Shown piece after piece: positions 42,003-54,089 of a stretch of 64,000 nt of DNA. The notes under the pieces were generated by a model, which made no database searches, was not told where the DNA came from, and worked only from the letters and a program-made list of their open reading frames with translations. Both the position numbers and the translations under genes were made by a program. Source of the stretch: Polytrichum commune (taxonomy: Eukaryota > Streptophyta > Polytrichopsida > Polytrichales > Polytrichaceae); NCBI GenBank assembly GCA_950295325.1, contig OX485806.1:27774001-27838000 (forward strand). Reading direction: 5' to 3'. How positions within the stretch are numbered: position 1 is the stretch's first letter; each line of letters starts with the position of its first letter.

Positions 42003-43180
42003 TTACAAAATGTCATTATCATGAACTAATTTCATATAAAAACCTACGAAAGTGTCATTCTTGATTGCTTCTTCTTCATCTTCGTTGTCTTCATCACCGT
42101 CTTTTTCTCCTTCACCTTCATTAACTTCAACTTCTTCACTCTCAACTCTCTCTTCATTTTCCTCTCCATCTCCATCTTCTTCTTCCTTCACAATTTCTTC
42201 AATAGTTTCTTCTTCTTCATCCTCATTGAAACATTTAAATTATAAAGTTCACAAGCAACCTCAATCTTCTTCATTCTAGTAATATTTTTCATTTCATAAA
42301 TCTTCTTGTGAAGATTTGTGTATGTAGATATCCACTTCTCCTTCCCTACCATGGCCCTATCACAAAAATTTGAAATAAAAATATTTTAGATAAACACTCA
42401 ATAACACATTGAGAAGTAAACATTACATACAAATACAATTCATCAAATAAAAAATGAGATACTTACATATTTGCAAAAGACTTTGCACGATGTTATTCTA
42501 AAATTAGCTCCACCATTTGCTTCCTTGTATTTTCATTTGCTTCCCAATTTATAGATGAAAATGAACTTCTCATAACCTTTGTGATTCTCTTGGTAGAAGA
42601 AGGACATTCAAAAATCAAAGTAGCCAAAACTTGAGAATTGTGCAATTTTTCAAATTTACTTACATCAATTATACCCTTGCCCAAAGACACTATTCTCAAA
42701 AGTTTTTCAAGCTTTTGAGAAATTTTTATAAGAATTAAGAGTGGAGGACATGAACCCACAAGTTGGACCTCCTTGATTTTTGCCTCCAATTTCTCGCATG
42801 TGACAATTGCTCTTGTCTCCCATTGCTTCGATTTCTTCCAAAATTCTTTTCTTGCCCTCTTCAATGAGTTTGTCATCACCTTTAAGTTCATAGCTTTTGC
42901 ATTCACCACCCTTGTAAAAAAAATTTATCTTTCTTCGGCCTCGGCTTGATTTTAGGAAGGACCATAAGATGGGTTTTCCTCATATGGTCATTCAAATGAA
43001 ACCTATATTTGAATGGCCCATATGGACACTTATTTCCTCTTGCCTGTACAAGGCAAGTGAAAGGCACTTCTACATTCACAATATTAACCCAATCTTGCTT
43101 TTCAACGGCCTCCTCCAAAGTTTCTTCATCTGATGCCACCTCTTCGTCATTACTTGTGTTTCTTACCATCACTAAACATC
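42003..43180 (-). pseudogene. Unrecognised three-exon gene with a BED/C2H2-like finger and acidic tail
   Basis: Reading leftward, exon 1 (to about 42,905) encodes TSNDEEVASDEETLEEAVEK and a finger-like CPYGPFKYRFHLNDHMRKTH. A T9 tract near 42,915 shifts the frame into exon 2, VVNAKAMNLKVMTNSLKRAR...SSINWEANENTRKQMVELILE, which has one TAA and then the donor ATAT|GTAAGT (about 42,468). Exon 3 starts after GTGATAG (about 42,348) with MVGKEKWISTYTNLHKKIYEM. A further shift at about 42,238 leads to a Glu/Asp-rich tail ending NDTFVGFYMKLVHDNDIL at 42,003. Its position just outside the MULE repeats, with the opposite orientation, suggests a transposon-associated gene, but the family is unknown. The serine-rich plus-strand ORF here is its shadow. 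Confidence 0.45.
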
Positions 43181-44114
43181 CAAAACACATAGAATACCAC
43201 AAAATCTCAACATAGAGTACTTATAAACCAAACATATGATATCCCCTCTAGAATGATGTAATTGAAAGCATAATGCACATTTTTGTGTTGCGATACTTAA
43301 AAATTAGAGGTGCCTAAAATGAACTCAACCGAAATGAAGGTTATAAACAAAATTTACCGCTTACAATCACAATCACATCATAAGTGGTTGGATTTAGAAT
43401 CACTAGGATGTTGACCGACTGTGCTCAAAAACTTTTCGGACACTATAACACACAAACAAAAAAACTACCAAAAAAGTGTTTGTGAGTCTATGTTTCATTA
43501 CCTGATATGCTTTGTGAATGTGCCATACCGCAACCTAAACCACAATGAGCTCTCAAACTACAACTATCTTAAAGTTTGACCAATATGTCATTGATAGTGT
43601 CATCCAACAAGTCAAATTGCAGAAATTAACACCCAGCTAACACAAACAAAATAATTGATAAATAATAGTAGAGCCCCAGTTTTTTAAGGAGCCAAAGCCA
43701 CCCAACCCCAAAGATTTTTGCAGGTTATTATTCTTCTTGCAACAAGGTGTAAGTACTTCAGATCATATATCTTGAAAGACCAATCATCAACTCATCCATG
43801 GGCTCGGAGAGGGTTGAAATGTATTACAGGCAAGTAGACAATAGCAACAACAACAACACAGGAAATTTAAATGGGAATCAGAACAAACAATATCATAAAG
43901 TGATTTTTAGACTCCTAATTAAATAGTCGGAATTCTATTGATCAATGATCACCAACCCCCTTCACAACACTCAACTACTTACACAAAAGAACCAATCCCT
44001 TGAGTAAGGTAACGATGAGTCAAAACATAATTTTCTGACATAATCGACTTCGCTTGAGGAGTAGCAATCTGATTGAAGAACGAACTCCTTTGTTCTTTTT
44101 CTCCCTTGCTCAGG

Positions 44115-44160
44115 AAAAAAAAAAAAAAAAAAAAAAAAAAAGAAGAAGAAGAAGAAGAAC
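44115..44160. repeat. A27 tract followed by GAA repeats
   Basis: Twenty-seven A then (GAA)5-6. It could be the tail of a retrotransposed sequence, but no clear retroposon body was recognised. The Ser/Phe-rich minus-strand ORF across it is low complexity. Confidence 0.85.
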
Positions 44161-45219
44161 AGAAAACTTCGACAGTCTTGTCAGTAAGAAGCCAACACAG
44201 AAGTGGTGGGAGGGAATTTTGTTGAAACTCTGAATGCCACTCAAATTCTAAAGCTTTAAGAATCATTGAAGCTAAAGCTGGAGCCGATTCCTGAACAAAC
44301 ATGAGTGACTTCCTCCTGTTGCAATTCTCTATCTTCCCTTCAGGAACTCCACTCCTAGATGTTTGTTGTTGCTCTCTTGCCTTAGCTCTTACTAGACATT
44401 TGCAGCCGTTTGAGGGTTCAATCCGTGTTTTTTGTTGCTTCTATCACCAAAAACTGTACGAGAATTACAATCTTGTCTCGCGGCAACCTATAATCTGGAA
44501 TAACCAGTCATACAAGTTCACCTAGTTTTTGCTTTCATTGAAGTATGGCAGTTGATGATGAACGACGCTTAAGAACAGAATTAGAGCACTGTTCAACTTC
44601 TGGTGACCGACTGCTCTGCAAATTCAGTTTTCTCTTTGATGTTGATGCGTATGCACTTGTGCACACCACTACTAGAAATTGTGTACAATCTACACATGTA
44701 ACAAGACATTTATTGAAGTAAACAAAGACGTGACTTAATAACATATATTACTAGAAATTGTGTTGTCTAGGACATGTCTTGGAGGACCATGCCCTACACC
44801 CCATGGATCGTCTATTTGGACATAGCCAATATGTTTAGGACCATTGCTTATGATGTCTAAATATACTAATTATTTTACGGGCTCCACACTAAATTATTAC
44901 TTAACGTTAAAGCGTGCATGCATGTGTAGGGCTATCATTGGTTGATATGTTGAATAATGAGTGGTCTTATTTTTTAACAAATGAGTGCCATTTAAAAGAG
45001 ATATTCACCATTAGTAAGTCCAATCCTCACCTACGAGCCTTGCCATCTATAAGCACCTATAATTCTAAGTGCCTAGCCACTTACCTAGTAGGCTAAGCCA
45101 AGGGCGGGGGCCAAGGGATTTGATCCTTGAACCTCTTGGCTCCCATATAGAGGCCTTAGCCACTAAGTCACCACTCCGCGCATGATATATTAGAAGTATT
45201 TAAAACATTTCTATATAGA

Positions 45220-46090
45220 GGCCCCAAGTTATTTTTTATTTTTTATTTACTGTATACAATATAATATCAACTATATACGGCATATATTATTTACTGTCTA
45301 TTATTTATTGCTTATAATTTATTATCCAGTATTTGTTGTATATTGCCTATTATTTACTATTAAGTGTCTCGTATTTGTTATTTACTACCTCGTATTTGGT
45401 GTTTATATTATCATATTTACTATGTACTGCCTAATATTCACTGTTTATAGTTTATAGTTATTATTTATAGTATAGTTTTTTATTATTTATTATTTTCAGT
45501 ATGTTATTATTATCTATTGTATATAGTATACTATTTACTATTTATGGTATGATATTTACTATTTACTATTTATAGTATATTATTACTATAAATGGTCTGA
45601 TGTTTATTATTCTTTATTATTATCTTTATTCTTTATTATTTTCAGTATGTTATTATTATCTACTGTATATAGTATATTATCTACTATTTATAGTCTGATA
45701 TTTAATTTTCAATATTCATAGTATATTAGTATTATTAATGGTCTTTTGTTTATTATTTATAGTATTTTATTATTATCTACTTTATATATTATATTATATA
45801 TGATTTTCAGTATGTTATTCTTATCTACTGTATATAGTATATTATTTACTATTTATGGTATGATATATATATTATTTTGTTATATTATTATATTATATAT
45901 GATTTTCAGTATGTTATTCTTATCTACTGTATATAGTATACTATTTACTATTTATGGTATGATATATATTATTTTGTTATATTATTATATTATTTCTATG
46001 AATGGTGTGCTATTCTTAGTTATTATTTATAGTATGTTATTTTACTATTAATGGACTTTTATTTATTATATATTGGAAATTGTCTACTAT
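45220..46090. repeat. TA-rich degenerate tandem array
   Basis: About 0.9 kb of TATTTACTATTTATAGTATA-like words. Within it is a longer near-perfect pair at about 45,798-45,870 and 45,900-45,970, sharing TTTTCAGTATGTTATTCTTA and CTACTGTATATAGTATA. ORFs here are artefacts. Confidence 0.8.
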
Positions 46091-48648
46091 TTACTGTGTA
46101 CATGATTTTCCACATACGCCCTAAAAATTACCGACCATATTTCACACAATCTATTGGGCAAATTGTCTGATTGTTTATAGGACGATGTGAGTCGTCCTAT
46201 AAACAATATCGGGACGTCAATGTGTCCACAATAACTATTTTCGAACACTTATACTAGAAACATGTCGATTTCCTTTTTTTCATGAAGTGTTGGTCCAATT
46301 AGCACATGCATGCTAAAACACTGTACTAAAAACCCTTGTTTCTCTTGTAGTGCACTGTCTCAATTTTTCTACTCAATGTGGTGAATTTATTTACAATTTT
46401 GCTCCCCAAAAGAGACTCTTACTCTGTCTGTAGAAGTAGCTTCAAGAAACCTCAAGGTAGGCTTCTCACCTCTATCAAATCATGGTCAGATGAGCCTCAG
46501 AAATTGTTGAGGCACGCCTTCCCGTGCTTGCTTAAACCTACTTCAGCTGCAAGAACGAAATAATATCTTCGTTTCCGGTAGTCAAGCATGAGTTGCTTGA
46601 GTACCACTTCAGCTCAATTCAAAAGAACGAGCAATGTGTCCGTTTCTTGAAATTCACATTCCTGTCTCTATTTTTTGATATTCTACCATCGGCTTCGAAT
46701 TAGAGTTTGTTTGCTGCTTCTCTCTCTCTTTGAAGCTCCTGTGTCTTATAGAGCTCATCGCTATCTCTTATTCAGAAGTTCCTCGTACCTGAGTCCAGTC
46801 GCTGTCAAGTTTTTTATTGCACCTGTTTACTACGCCCCCCCTGTAGTAAGCAATGTCTTAGTGTTAAGCAGAGTGTCAGATTTTTTTTCCACCTCTAACG
46901 AGGCTCTACTTCCCCACTCCTATTGTCTCCATGTTTCGTTTGTTTCTTCTCCCTTAGGAATATGAAAATCCCTTTAAGTTAACAGAGCTTGTATTCGCAA
47001 GGTGACTGTTTATGACTCGAAATCCAAGCAGTGGAGTGTGGGCGTCGTCCCCAGAAGCTATGACCATTTTAGCAAAGCCCCCATGTTGTGGTGTAGAGGA
47101 TGTTTTTACCTCATGGACCACATACCCATCGAATATAGTATTACTCTCGAAGATACAATGCCAGTCTTCTGATCTAAGGAACGAAGAGTCGTAGATCATA
47201 ATGCAAACCCTAAACCCACAACAAATAAAAACCTCAGGGTGTGTAACATGGAACATCCCAAGCCCAAAGGCTTCATAGAAATCCATTTTTTTGTCATCAA
47301 AGGCTCCATCCCTCACACTAGAAAACAATCTCAAAACTTAACTTGTGCAAAACTCATCTCAAAAAATCATTCGCACCTTGGTGAGAGCGAGGAGAAGCGA
47401 GCAATACCGGGCAGAGCAAGAGCGGGCGGAGTAGGAGGTGGTGTCAGAAGGGCCCACCCTAACTACACCCTAACCACTTCAAGTGGTTAACCTAATTTAG
47501 ATGAGGGGGGCTTGGATGACGAGGCATGGATGGAAGTGTAAGGCACGAGTGTACATGTTAGTTCACCCCAACCACATTCAACCTGGATGGGTTAAGTGTA
47601 GCACCTGCTCCTCATGATAATTCTATATATGAAGAATGTTCAGTCAACATAGCTTTTCCACTTGCATTAAAAATATACGTGTAGGGACAATTAACCTTTG
47701 ATGATGAATCATATACCCATTCAAATGGGGTCCAAAGTTGGTGATGGACATAACATTACTCAGTGACATGGGCCTTCAGAATATGATATTCATCGGGATA
47801 TTGGGGAGTTCAATTTGAATATGAGTCTCTATGCGTAGCTTTTCGAGCATCTCGCTATTACATTATGAGGGCCCATGGAACAAGGGGTGAATGTTGAGTA
47901 ATGGTATGAAGGAGGCTATGACCCAATGGTTATTTGCTGACCACTTAACTCCATTCGCATGTTTTGTATTCAATGACTAAACATGGGCTAATCACGAGAA
48001 GTGACCATCCAACTTGGATCTAAATGAAGGACAGTAGGATTAAGCCACAAAAAAGGTTCACGGAGGTAGTTAGTAAAAGCCACTTCACGTGTGAAGTGGC
48101 TTTTGTGAAGAGCCATGTCCATGAAATTGTGAGAGCTCAAAAGAGAGTGTCCAAATGTTGTCCCAAGACACCTTCAAAATCATGTAGTGTGGTCACGGAC
48201 CCTCAAGTGTAGTGTAGTATCACCATGCCCTCAACCAAATGCTATTTCAATGAATTTCTATGCGGGTCCTCACACATGATAAAATTGAATAAATCAATAT
48301 TTTTGAGCGTTTGGAGTGCCATGGTCTCCCAGTTTTGTGTTAGACCTAAGGTAGAAATACCATAACCCGTGAAAATAAGATGATTTGCATTAAAGATCTA
48401 GTCTGACAATCATGAGATAATTTTCCAAGATAGATGAGAAGGATTCATGAACAATGCAAGTTGTTTCATATTTTTCTGCCCTATACAAAAAATGCTACAA
48501 TTTTTCAAGTGGAAAGTTGTCCAAACCCCTACTCATTCACTAGATTCTCCCTACACTGAACATGGTAATGTGCATTTCCATACAGAACATCGCCTAAATC
48601 GGTTACGTCATGAGTACATTAACACTTGACTCCCATTGGCTACACTAA

Positions 48649-49032
48649 GGGCCGGTTCACACTATGCCCAAGTCGAGAGGAGAAGCGTCACTTTTCTGGA
48701 CCAAACTATGTTGAGAGGAGAAGCCTTTGGGCTGAAAAAGTATATTAAAATGATCCACTGTCAGATTTTGAATATTTTAATGAAAAAAAAGTTTGGCCTC
48801 TCGACGGAAGTTTGGGTTGAGCATTTTGCTCGACCCAAACTTTGCTCGAGAGGCCAAACTCTTGGAGCCATAACTTCCTAAAAGTGTTGCCACCTAGGCT
48901 CTTTTGGAGGCGACGTCCTTTGGACTTTGGCCTCTAGTGTGAAGGCCGAGAGGACGGACTTTGGACATTTCTGCATTTTCATTGGTCCAAACGCTTCTCC
49001 TCTCGAAGTTTGGCCATAGTGTGAACCGGCCC
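48649..49032. mobile_element. PIF/Harbinger-like MITE, 384 bp
   Basis: The inverted ends GGGCCGGTTCACACTATG are flanked by TAA at 48,646-48,648 and 49,033-49,035. A 3-bp TWA duplication and GGG-starting ends are typical of PIF/Harbinger (Tourist-type) MITEs. Inner repeats (GAGAGGAGAAGCG) extend the pairing. An internal hairpin at 48,790-48,860 (GTTTGGCCTCTCG / CGAGAGGCCAAAC) is also present. Confidence 0.85.
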
Positions 49033-49499
49033 TAAGTGTACATGCATTGAAGTTGCCGCCAAGCCATGATCGGTTTTAAAAATGGCACTTCACCATTATG
49101 ACGGTGGTCTAGTGCACGGCTAGAAGGTGGTTAATGGGTTATGGTATTTCTACCTTACCTCTAAAATGTGAATTTTGAAAATAGTCCAAGTGACCATGAA
49201 ACATGATCCATTCAATGCCATGTAGGAATCCATGTAGACTTTACATCCCTCTTGCATTCACATACCCGATGGAGCCGCATGATATCCAGGTGAACAAGTG
49301 TTGCATTAATGTCGCCGCTTTTGGGTGGAATGTGACTAATGCAATGAACGGGGAGAACCAACAACTAGTTACAGATGGACCGGTTGAGTTCGAGAAAATA
49401 AGCGGTTGAAGTTCAAGACTTCAGGAAAATTATGGATCCTTTTTTAGGGAAATTTAGAGAATATACCTCATCAAATCAGCAAAGAAAATCCGAAATGAT

Positions 49500-50000
49500 T
49501 GGGGTGATTGGGGTGATTTTTGGACATGATTGGTCGAGATCCGAGTCCAGCCGGTTACATGTTCACATCCTTCAGTTTTACTTTACTAGTTTGAGGTATA
49601 TTCTCTAAATTCCTCTCAAAATGATGGATGATTTTCCTGAAGTCTTGAACTTCAACCGGTCCATCAGGAACTACACTAAATATGATATTTAGTGTTTGAT
49701 TAGATTTAGTGTTTTACCACCCTACTTTGCTCAACACTAATTTTCAATTCTTTGATATTAATTAGTGTTAGACATAAATGCGCCGCCGCCGCCTTCCTTG
49801 TTGCCACCTCTTTCCTACTAAACACTAAATTCGTGCATGTAACTTTCACATATTACCATAGATGATATTTAGTGTTTGAGTTTACATTTAATGTTACTTA
49901 CTTTCATAGGGTTAGTGATATTTAGTGTAGTGTTCGTATTAAGTGTATCTAACACTAAATATCATATTTAGTGTAGTTGTCGGTTCTCCCCGTTCACTGC
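49500..50000. repeat. Dispersed CCGGTT-rich repeat, copy 3, split by a MITE
   Basis: The left part ends ...CTTCAACCGGTCCATCAGGAAC and the right part resumes at GTTGTCGGTTCTCCCCGTTC. Comparison with 7,000-7,050 and 56,090-56,130 shows that these are contiguous without the MITE at 49,674-49,973. Confidence 0.7.
49674..49973. mobile_element. TA-inserting MITE, 300 bp, palindromic ends
   Basis: Each end is CACTAAATATSATATTTAGTG, itself a 21-bp palindrome around one base, and the two ends are inverted copies. TA flanks lie at 49,672-49,673 and 49,974-49,975. Interior copies of the half-motif TTTAGTGTT suggest nested or iterated ends. No coding capacity. Confidence 0.8.
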
Positions 50001-50971
50001 CACAGAGCGTCCAAGATGTGGTTGCCACTTACATGTTACCACGTCGACTCCAAGATGGGAGAACGAGGAAGTCCATGGCATCAACAAGAATTAACTGTGG
50101 TGCATAGGAAAGGTAAGCGCACATGTATGGAACATTGAAGGCTCTGAGTTATAAACCGGTATTCAAAATTTTGTTGGCCAACGCTAGAGGAATGACTTTT
50201 GTGGGAGGCTAGTTGTTGAGAGGGCCATGAAAACCGATATGAAACCTTTTGTATGAGAGGGCCAACAGCTTTTAGAGGAGATTGGGAGGTGGAAGGTAAA
50301 GTCTGGAAGAAAATGAAAATTTGGACATATGATGACGGAGTACGAACCGTTCCGTAGCATATGACTTGGAGGGAGCAACCAAACCGATTCAAGATCGACT
50401 CTTGGAAGCAGTAGAAGTACATGTTCTATAATTTGTAGGTCACAACTTTAAAATGGACCCTATATTTTTTCTCACGTAGTTTTTTAAAATACAGGAATGA
50501 AACCCCCCCTCTCCCCCGCCCTGCAGCCTAGCATTGTGGCCTTTATAATTCTTTAGGGAGTTTTTTTCATCAAAGTTGAAGATTATTTGAATAATGTTGG
50601 TAGTCCATGAAGCCAGTAAACACTCTCTAGCTCACTAAATTAAATAACTTGTGCTCACATAGATCATTTGCAACTCATTTTAAAATTTCAAGTTATGAAC
50701 CTAGGAAGATCTCATGCCTTGAGATTGTCTATATTTTTCATATTGGCCTGGCATATTTTCCCTTCTATAAAAACATAACCAAATAACACCCACACACCTT
50801 TATGTTCATGAAAGGCAGAGGGTGGACTTCACATCGAACTTGGAGAAAAAATGGGGTAATGGGTTGACAGAATTTGGATAACATCATCCACAAACGGATG
50901 GATGAATTCCATCCTTCACAATCCTTTGCAACAATGACCCTGCATCCGTAGTTGCCTGAAAAGCAAACTTT

Positions 50972-51396
50972 AGGCCACTGCCCGGGGAGATTTTTGGGCA
51001 TAGTCGGGTTTCAAGATCCTAGTGTTGCCGCCATATGCTAGTATGAAAGAAATTCCCGTGGGCCACACTAATTTTCTAGTCAAGGTGGAGTTTATGTGGG
51101 TCTAAGACGGGTGGGTCTTCCTGTAATAGTCCACTCACAAATACTGGTGCGGGTCATCAATGAACAGTTCCTGTCAGCACTGGCCACTGCCCATGGAGAT
51201 TTTTGGGCATAGTCGGTTTTCAAGATCCTAATGTTGCCGCCATATGCTAGTATGAAAGAAATTCTCGTGGGCCACACTAATTTTCTAGTCAAGGTGGAGT
51301 TCATGTGGGTCTAAGACAGGTTGGGTCTTCCTCTAATAGTCCACCCACACATACTAGTGTAGGCCACCGGTGAACGGTTCCTACCAGCACTGGTTG
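50972..51396. repeat. Tandem duplication, unit about 209 bp
   Basis: Two consecutive copies of GGCCACTGCCC.GGAGATTTTTGGGCATAGTCGG... through AAGAAATTC.CGTGGGCCAC and GGTCTAAGACRGG to AGCACTGG. Each begins with the GAGATTTTTGGGCATA block of the dispersed CCGGTT family. Confidence 0.8.
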
Positions 51397-51614
51397 CATC
51401 CAATGACTCTCATTGACTAAACCAACTCTAGAAATGGTCCTTGCTGATAGGTGTTGTTCGCTAGGAACTAGTATAGTGTGTCACTATAGTGTCCATCCTC
51501 GAAAGGGGAGAGTAGTATTGTCCCAATGTCCCCTTGTCCAGTGGGCATCGGGTCATTGGCATTACGAACGGACACTTTATTCACGCCGGCCCCTTGCTAA
51601 AAAGGGACCGGAGT

Positions 51615-51647
51615 TTCTATCTATCTATCTATTCTATCTATCTATCT
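51615..51647. repeat. TCTA microsatellite
   Basis: (TCTA)n of 33 bases with one interruption (ATTCTATC). Confidence 0.9.
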
Positions 51648-52478
51648 TGTTCGCTAGTGGCTCGCCCACACTAGTAAGTGTGGGCAAGCTATAAGTCTTC
51701 ATGACAATTTCCGACCACCACATTGAATGTGGTTCATAGCACAAAGTGAATTAACTGCCTACATTAGAGTTCTGGAAAACAATTAACATGACCCACCCTA
51801 ATTTTATACTAGTAATTTGGAGTGGGTTGATAATTTATTTGGCGCACACTAATCCACATTATGAGAATTACTGTGGGCTCTAGAGCGTTTATGCGGCCCA
51901 AAGTAATAAGACTATTGGGTATATGCTGTTGGTTCTCCCCATTCGTAGCTTTAAGTGGAGGTGAATTGATAAAATAAACTTCCATATTTAAAAAACAAAT
52001 AAAAATACTGCTTTGTAGCTTTGCTGCCATTGAATGTGAAGGGAATTTATTTGGCTGAATGCATGGATCTGACGTCCTTGACTGGAGAATGGAAAAGGTT
52101 GATTGATAGAGGCAGGGTATTGGATATCGGAAGATCACATACAACATTCCTTCCAACACAAATCAATTGGGCAGAGAAAATGTAATATGCATGATGACTG
52201 GCAACATTTACCGGATTGCTTTTCACATGGTTGCAGTTCATGTTAGAGAAGCTGCCCTCAAAACTAATATGGTACTAGGTCCGAGATGACCCTAAAACTA
52301 CTGGATGATGATGGAGAGATACCCAAATCTCAAGGAAGAGTTTGGCGGTTCAATTCCTGATTCTGAAATCTCCTCTCTACTTGACATAAAACTTGTCAGG
52401 TGGTCAACTGCCTCCTGTGCTTTGGCGTTGGCCTATCAACCTTCTGTCTAAATTTAAAAATAAAAACTAATATGGTAG

Positions 52479-52704
52479 CCACACCGGGGTCCGGCCGGGG
52501 CCAACCAACCCGGGCGGTGCAGTCTCCCTGGTGTTGGTGCAACCCATCCAGGGCACTAAGGACAACATCTTAAAGGATCATGATTGGCTAGATGTATAGC
52601 AGCCCTACATCCAGCCAACCATGATCCTTTAAGACGTTGTCCTTAGTGCCCTGGATGGGCTGCACCGCCCGGATTGGTTGGGCCCTGGCTACATCCCCGG
52701 TGTG
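52479..52704. mobile_element. Foldback MITE with a near-perfect hairpin core
   Basis: The ends read CACACCGGGG inverted. The core arms 52,543-52,596 and 52,606-52,659 pair over 54 bp with only three mismatches around a 9-nt loop. The left half carries about 20 extra bases (TCTCCCTGGTGTTGGTGCAA). A related end, GCCACACCGGCC, occurs at 55,896. No clear target duplication was found. Confidence 0.8.
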
Positions 52705-53365
52705 TCTATCATATGAGTATGTGGGTGAGGCAAAATGCTCAGTTTTTGAACTGAACTCCGATGAAGACACCAGTTGTGTGTGTGTCTTTGATTATCTAAA
52801 CGATAAAATTTATATCAATTCACGCGCACCCTGACAAATGGTGATGTGTCAAGTAAAGAATTGGAGCGAGGGCGTTCACTAGTTTAAGGGTCCTATTATA
52901 GACGAGGGCGAAGCCCGAGTCTATACTAGCACTCAGAAATTCATAGCCCACCCACACTTACTGGTGCGGGCCATCATTGAACAGTTGCTATCAACAAAGG
53001 TCACTTTTAGAGTTGATTTAGCCAGTCAGAGCCCCTGGATGTAACTAGTGTTGGTACTCACCGTTCACTGGTGGTTCACACCAAGAACTGTGGGTGGGCT
53101 ATTAGTGAACCCTCGCGCTCGAGTTCTTTACCAAGCCTAACTAAAAAATTAAAAATTAAATAAAAATAAAAATAAAGCTCTATTAAAATTTTGTAACCCA
53201 CATGCCAACCTCGCGGGGGTGTTCCTGACCGGAATGGACCGAACTGTACTTCTCCAATTAGATTATGGTTGGTAAGGCCACTAGAAATACACTAGAGAAA
53301 ATTGAAGAGTTTGTTACACCCATAAAAATTGGCTATATAGTTTCAAGTTTAGTAACCCAGCTGCA

Positions 53366-54068
53366 GCGTTCAAGATTGAAGTCTTCGATGCCCTTCAAAC
53401 GCGATTTGGCCCTTCAAAATATACTTCTCTCAAAACATCCCTTCAAAACGCAACCCCAAATTGAAGATGAAGACGTCACTTGAAGTCCTCAATGTAATCA
53501 ACCCGCCACAAGAACCAACAAATGTAGGGCATTATATTGTCACTACAAGAAGTGGAGTCAGATCGTTGATTCTTACTTCTCCACACTGTACCCGAAACAT
53601 GTACCGCAGAATTCATGCACAAGTTTAATACCATAACACCATAGCAGGTTCGTTCTTAAATAATTCCAAAAAAAAAAACGAAAAAAATCAGAAATTCCAG
53701 GCCATGAAGAACGAAATTATGGAAAATTATATTATGAAAAGAACGAAAATCCAAAAAGTTGGGTGAAGCAGACTCTATTGAAAAAATCAATTTAAGTTGT
53801 CATCCCGGTACATCTACTCTGTTCCAGGACGATTTTTTTTTCCTCAAAATAGAAGAACGAATTTCAAAAAAAATCTATTTTTAGCAAACGAACCTTATTT
53901 TTTCAAAAAAAATAATTATTCGTTCGCCAGGTGATGAACCTGCTATGGTGTTACAGTATGAGTTTTGTATTTCATTTCTAGATTCTTAGATCGACGTCTT
54001 GGCCTTTGAACGAGCCGTTCAACTGAAAGGCTGAAATTTGAGAGCCCTTCAAAATGAAACTCATATGA
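53366..54068. repeat. Dispersed repeat, paralogue of 4.0-4.4 kb, interrupted by a MITE
   Basis: Closely matches 4,033-4,400 on both sides of the insertion at 53,636-53,951 (shared blocks AGATTGAAGTCTTC.ATGCC and GAATTCATGCACAAGTTTAA). Confidence 0.75.
53636..53951. mobile_element. TA-inserting MITE, 316 bp
   Basis: The inverted ends ACACCATAGCAGGTTCGTTC / GAACCTGCTATGGTGT are flanked by TA at 53,634-53,635 and 53,952-53,953. The homologous locus near 4,290 lacks it, confirming that it is an insertion. The interior is rich in A/T runs and GAACGAA words. Confidence 0.85.
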
Positions 54069-54089
54069 GGGCTTCGATCTTGAACACTG

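Larger units (their letters stand above)
43220..48640. other. Gene-poor stretch with low-complexity DNA
   Basis: Includes A27 plus (GAA)n (44,115-44,160) and a long TA-rich array (45,200-46,100). A fragment reading ATPQAKSIMSENYVLTHRYLTQGIGSF on the minus strand, near 43,980-44,080, is weakly coding-like. A palindrome AAGCCACTTCACGTGTGAAG lies near 48,076, apparently two PIF-type MITE ends joined. I see no supportable gene. ORFs at 46.4-47.5 kb lack motifs. Confidence 0.4.

Noticed and set aside
42052-42279. Serine-rich 75-codon ORF on the plus strand
   Set aside because: Complement of the Glu/Asp-rich tail of the minus-strand gene; low-complexity TCT repeats.
43979-44302. 107-codon minus-strand ORF with a Ser/Phe tract
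   Set aside because: The middle is the translated A27/GAA tract. A short flanking segment is coding-like but too little to call.
45746-46051. 101-codon ORF rich in Ile/Tyr/Leu that looks like membrane segments
   Set aside because: Translation of the TA-rich tandem array.
46378-47490. Cluster of 60-126-codon ORFs on both strands
   Set aside because: They overlap antisense, show no motifs or splice-compatible continuation, and have no homologous copy in the window.
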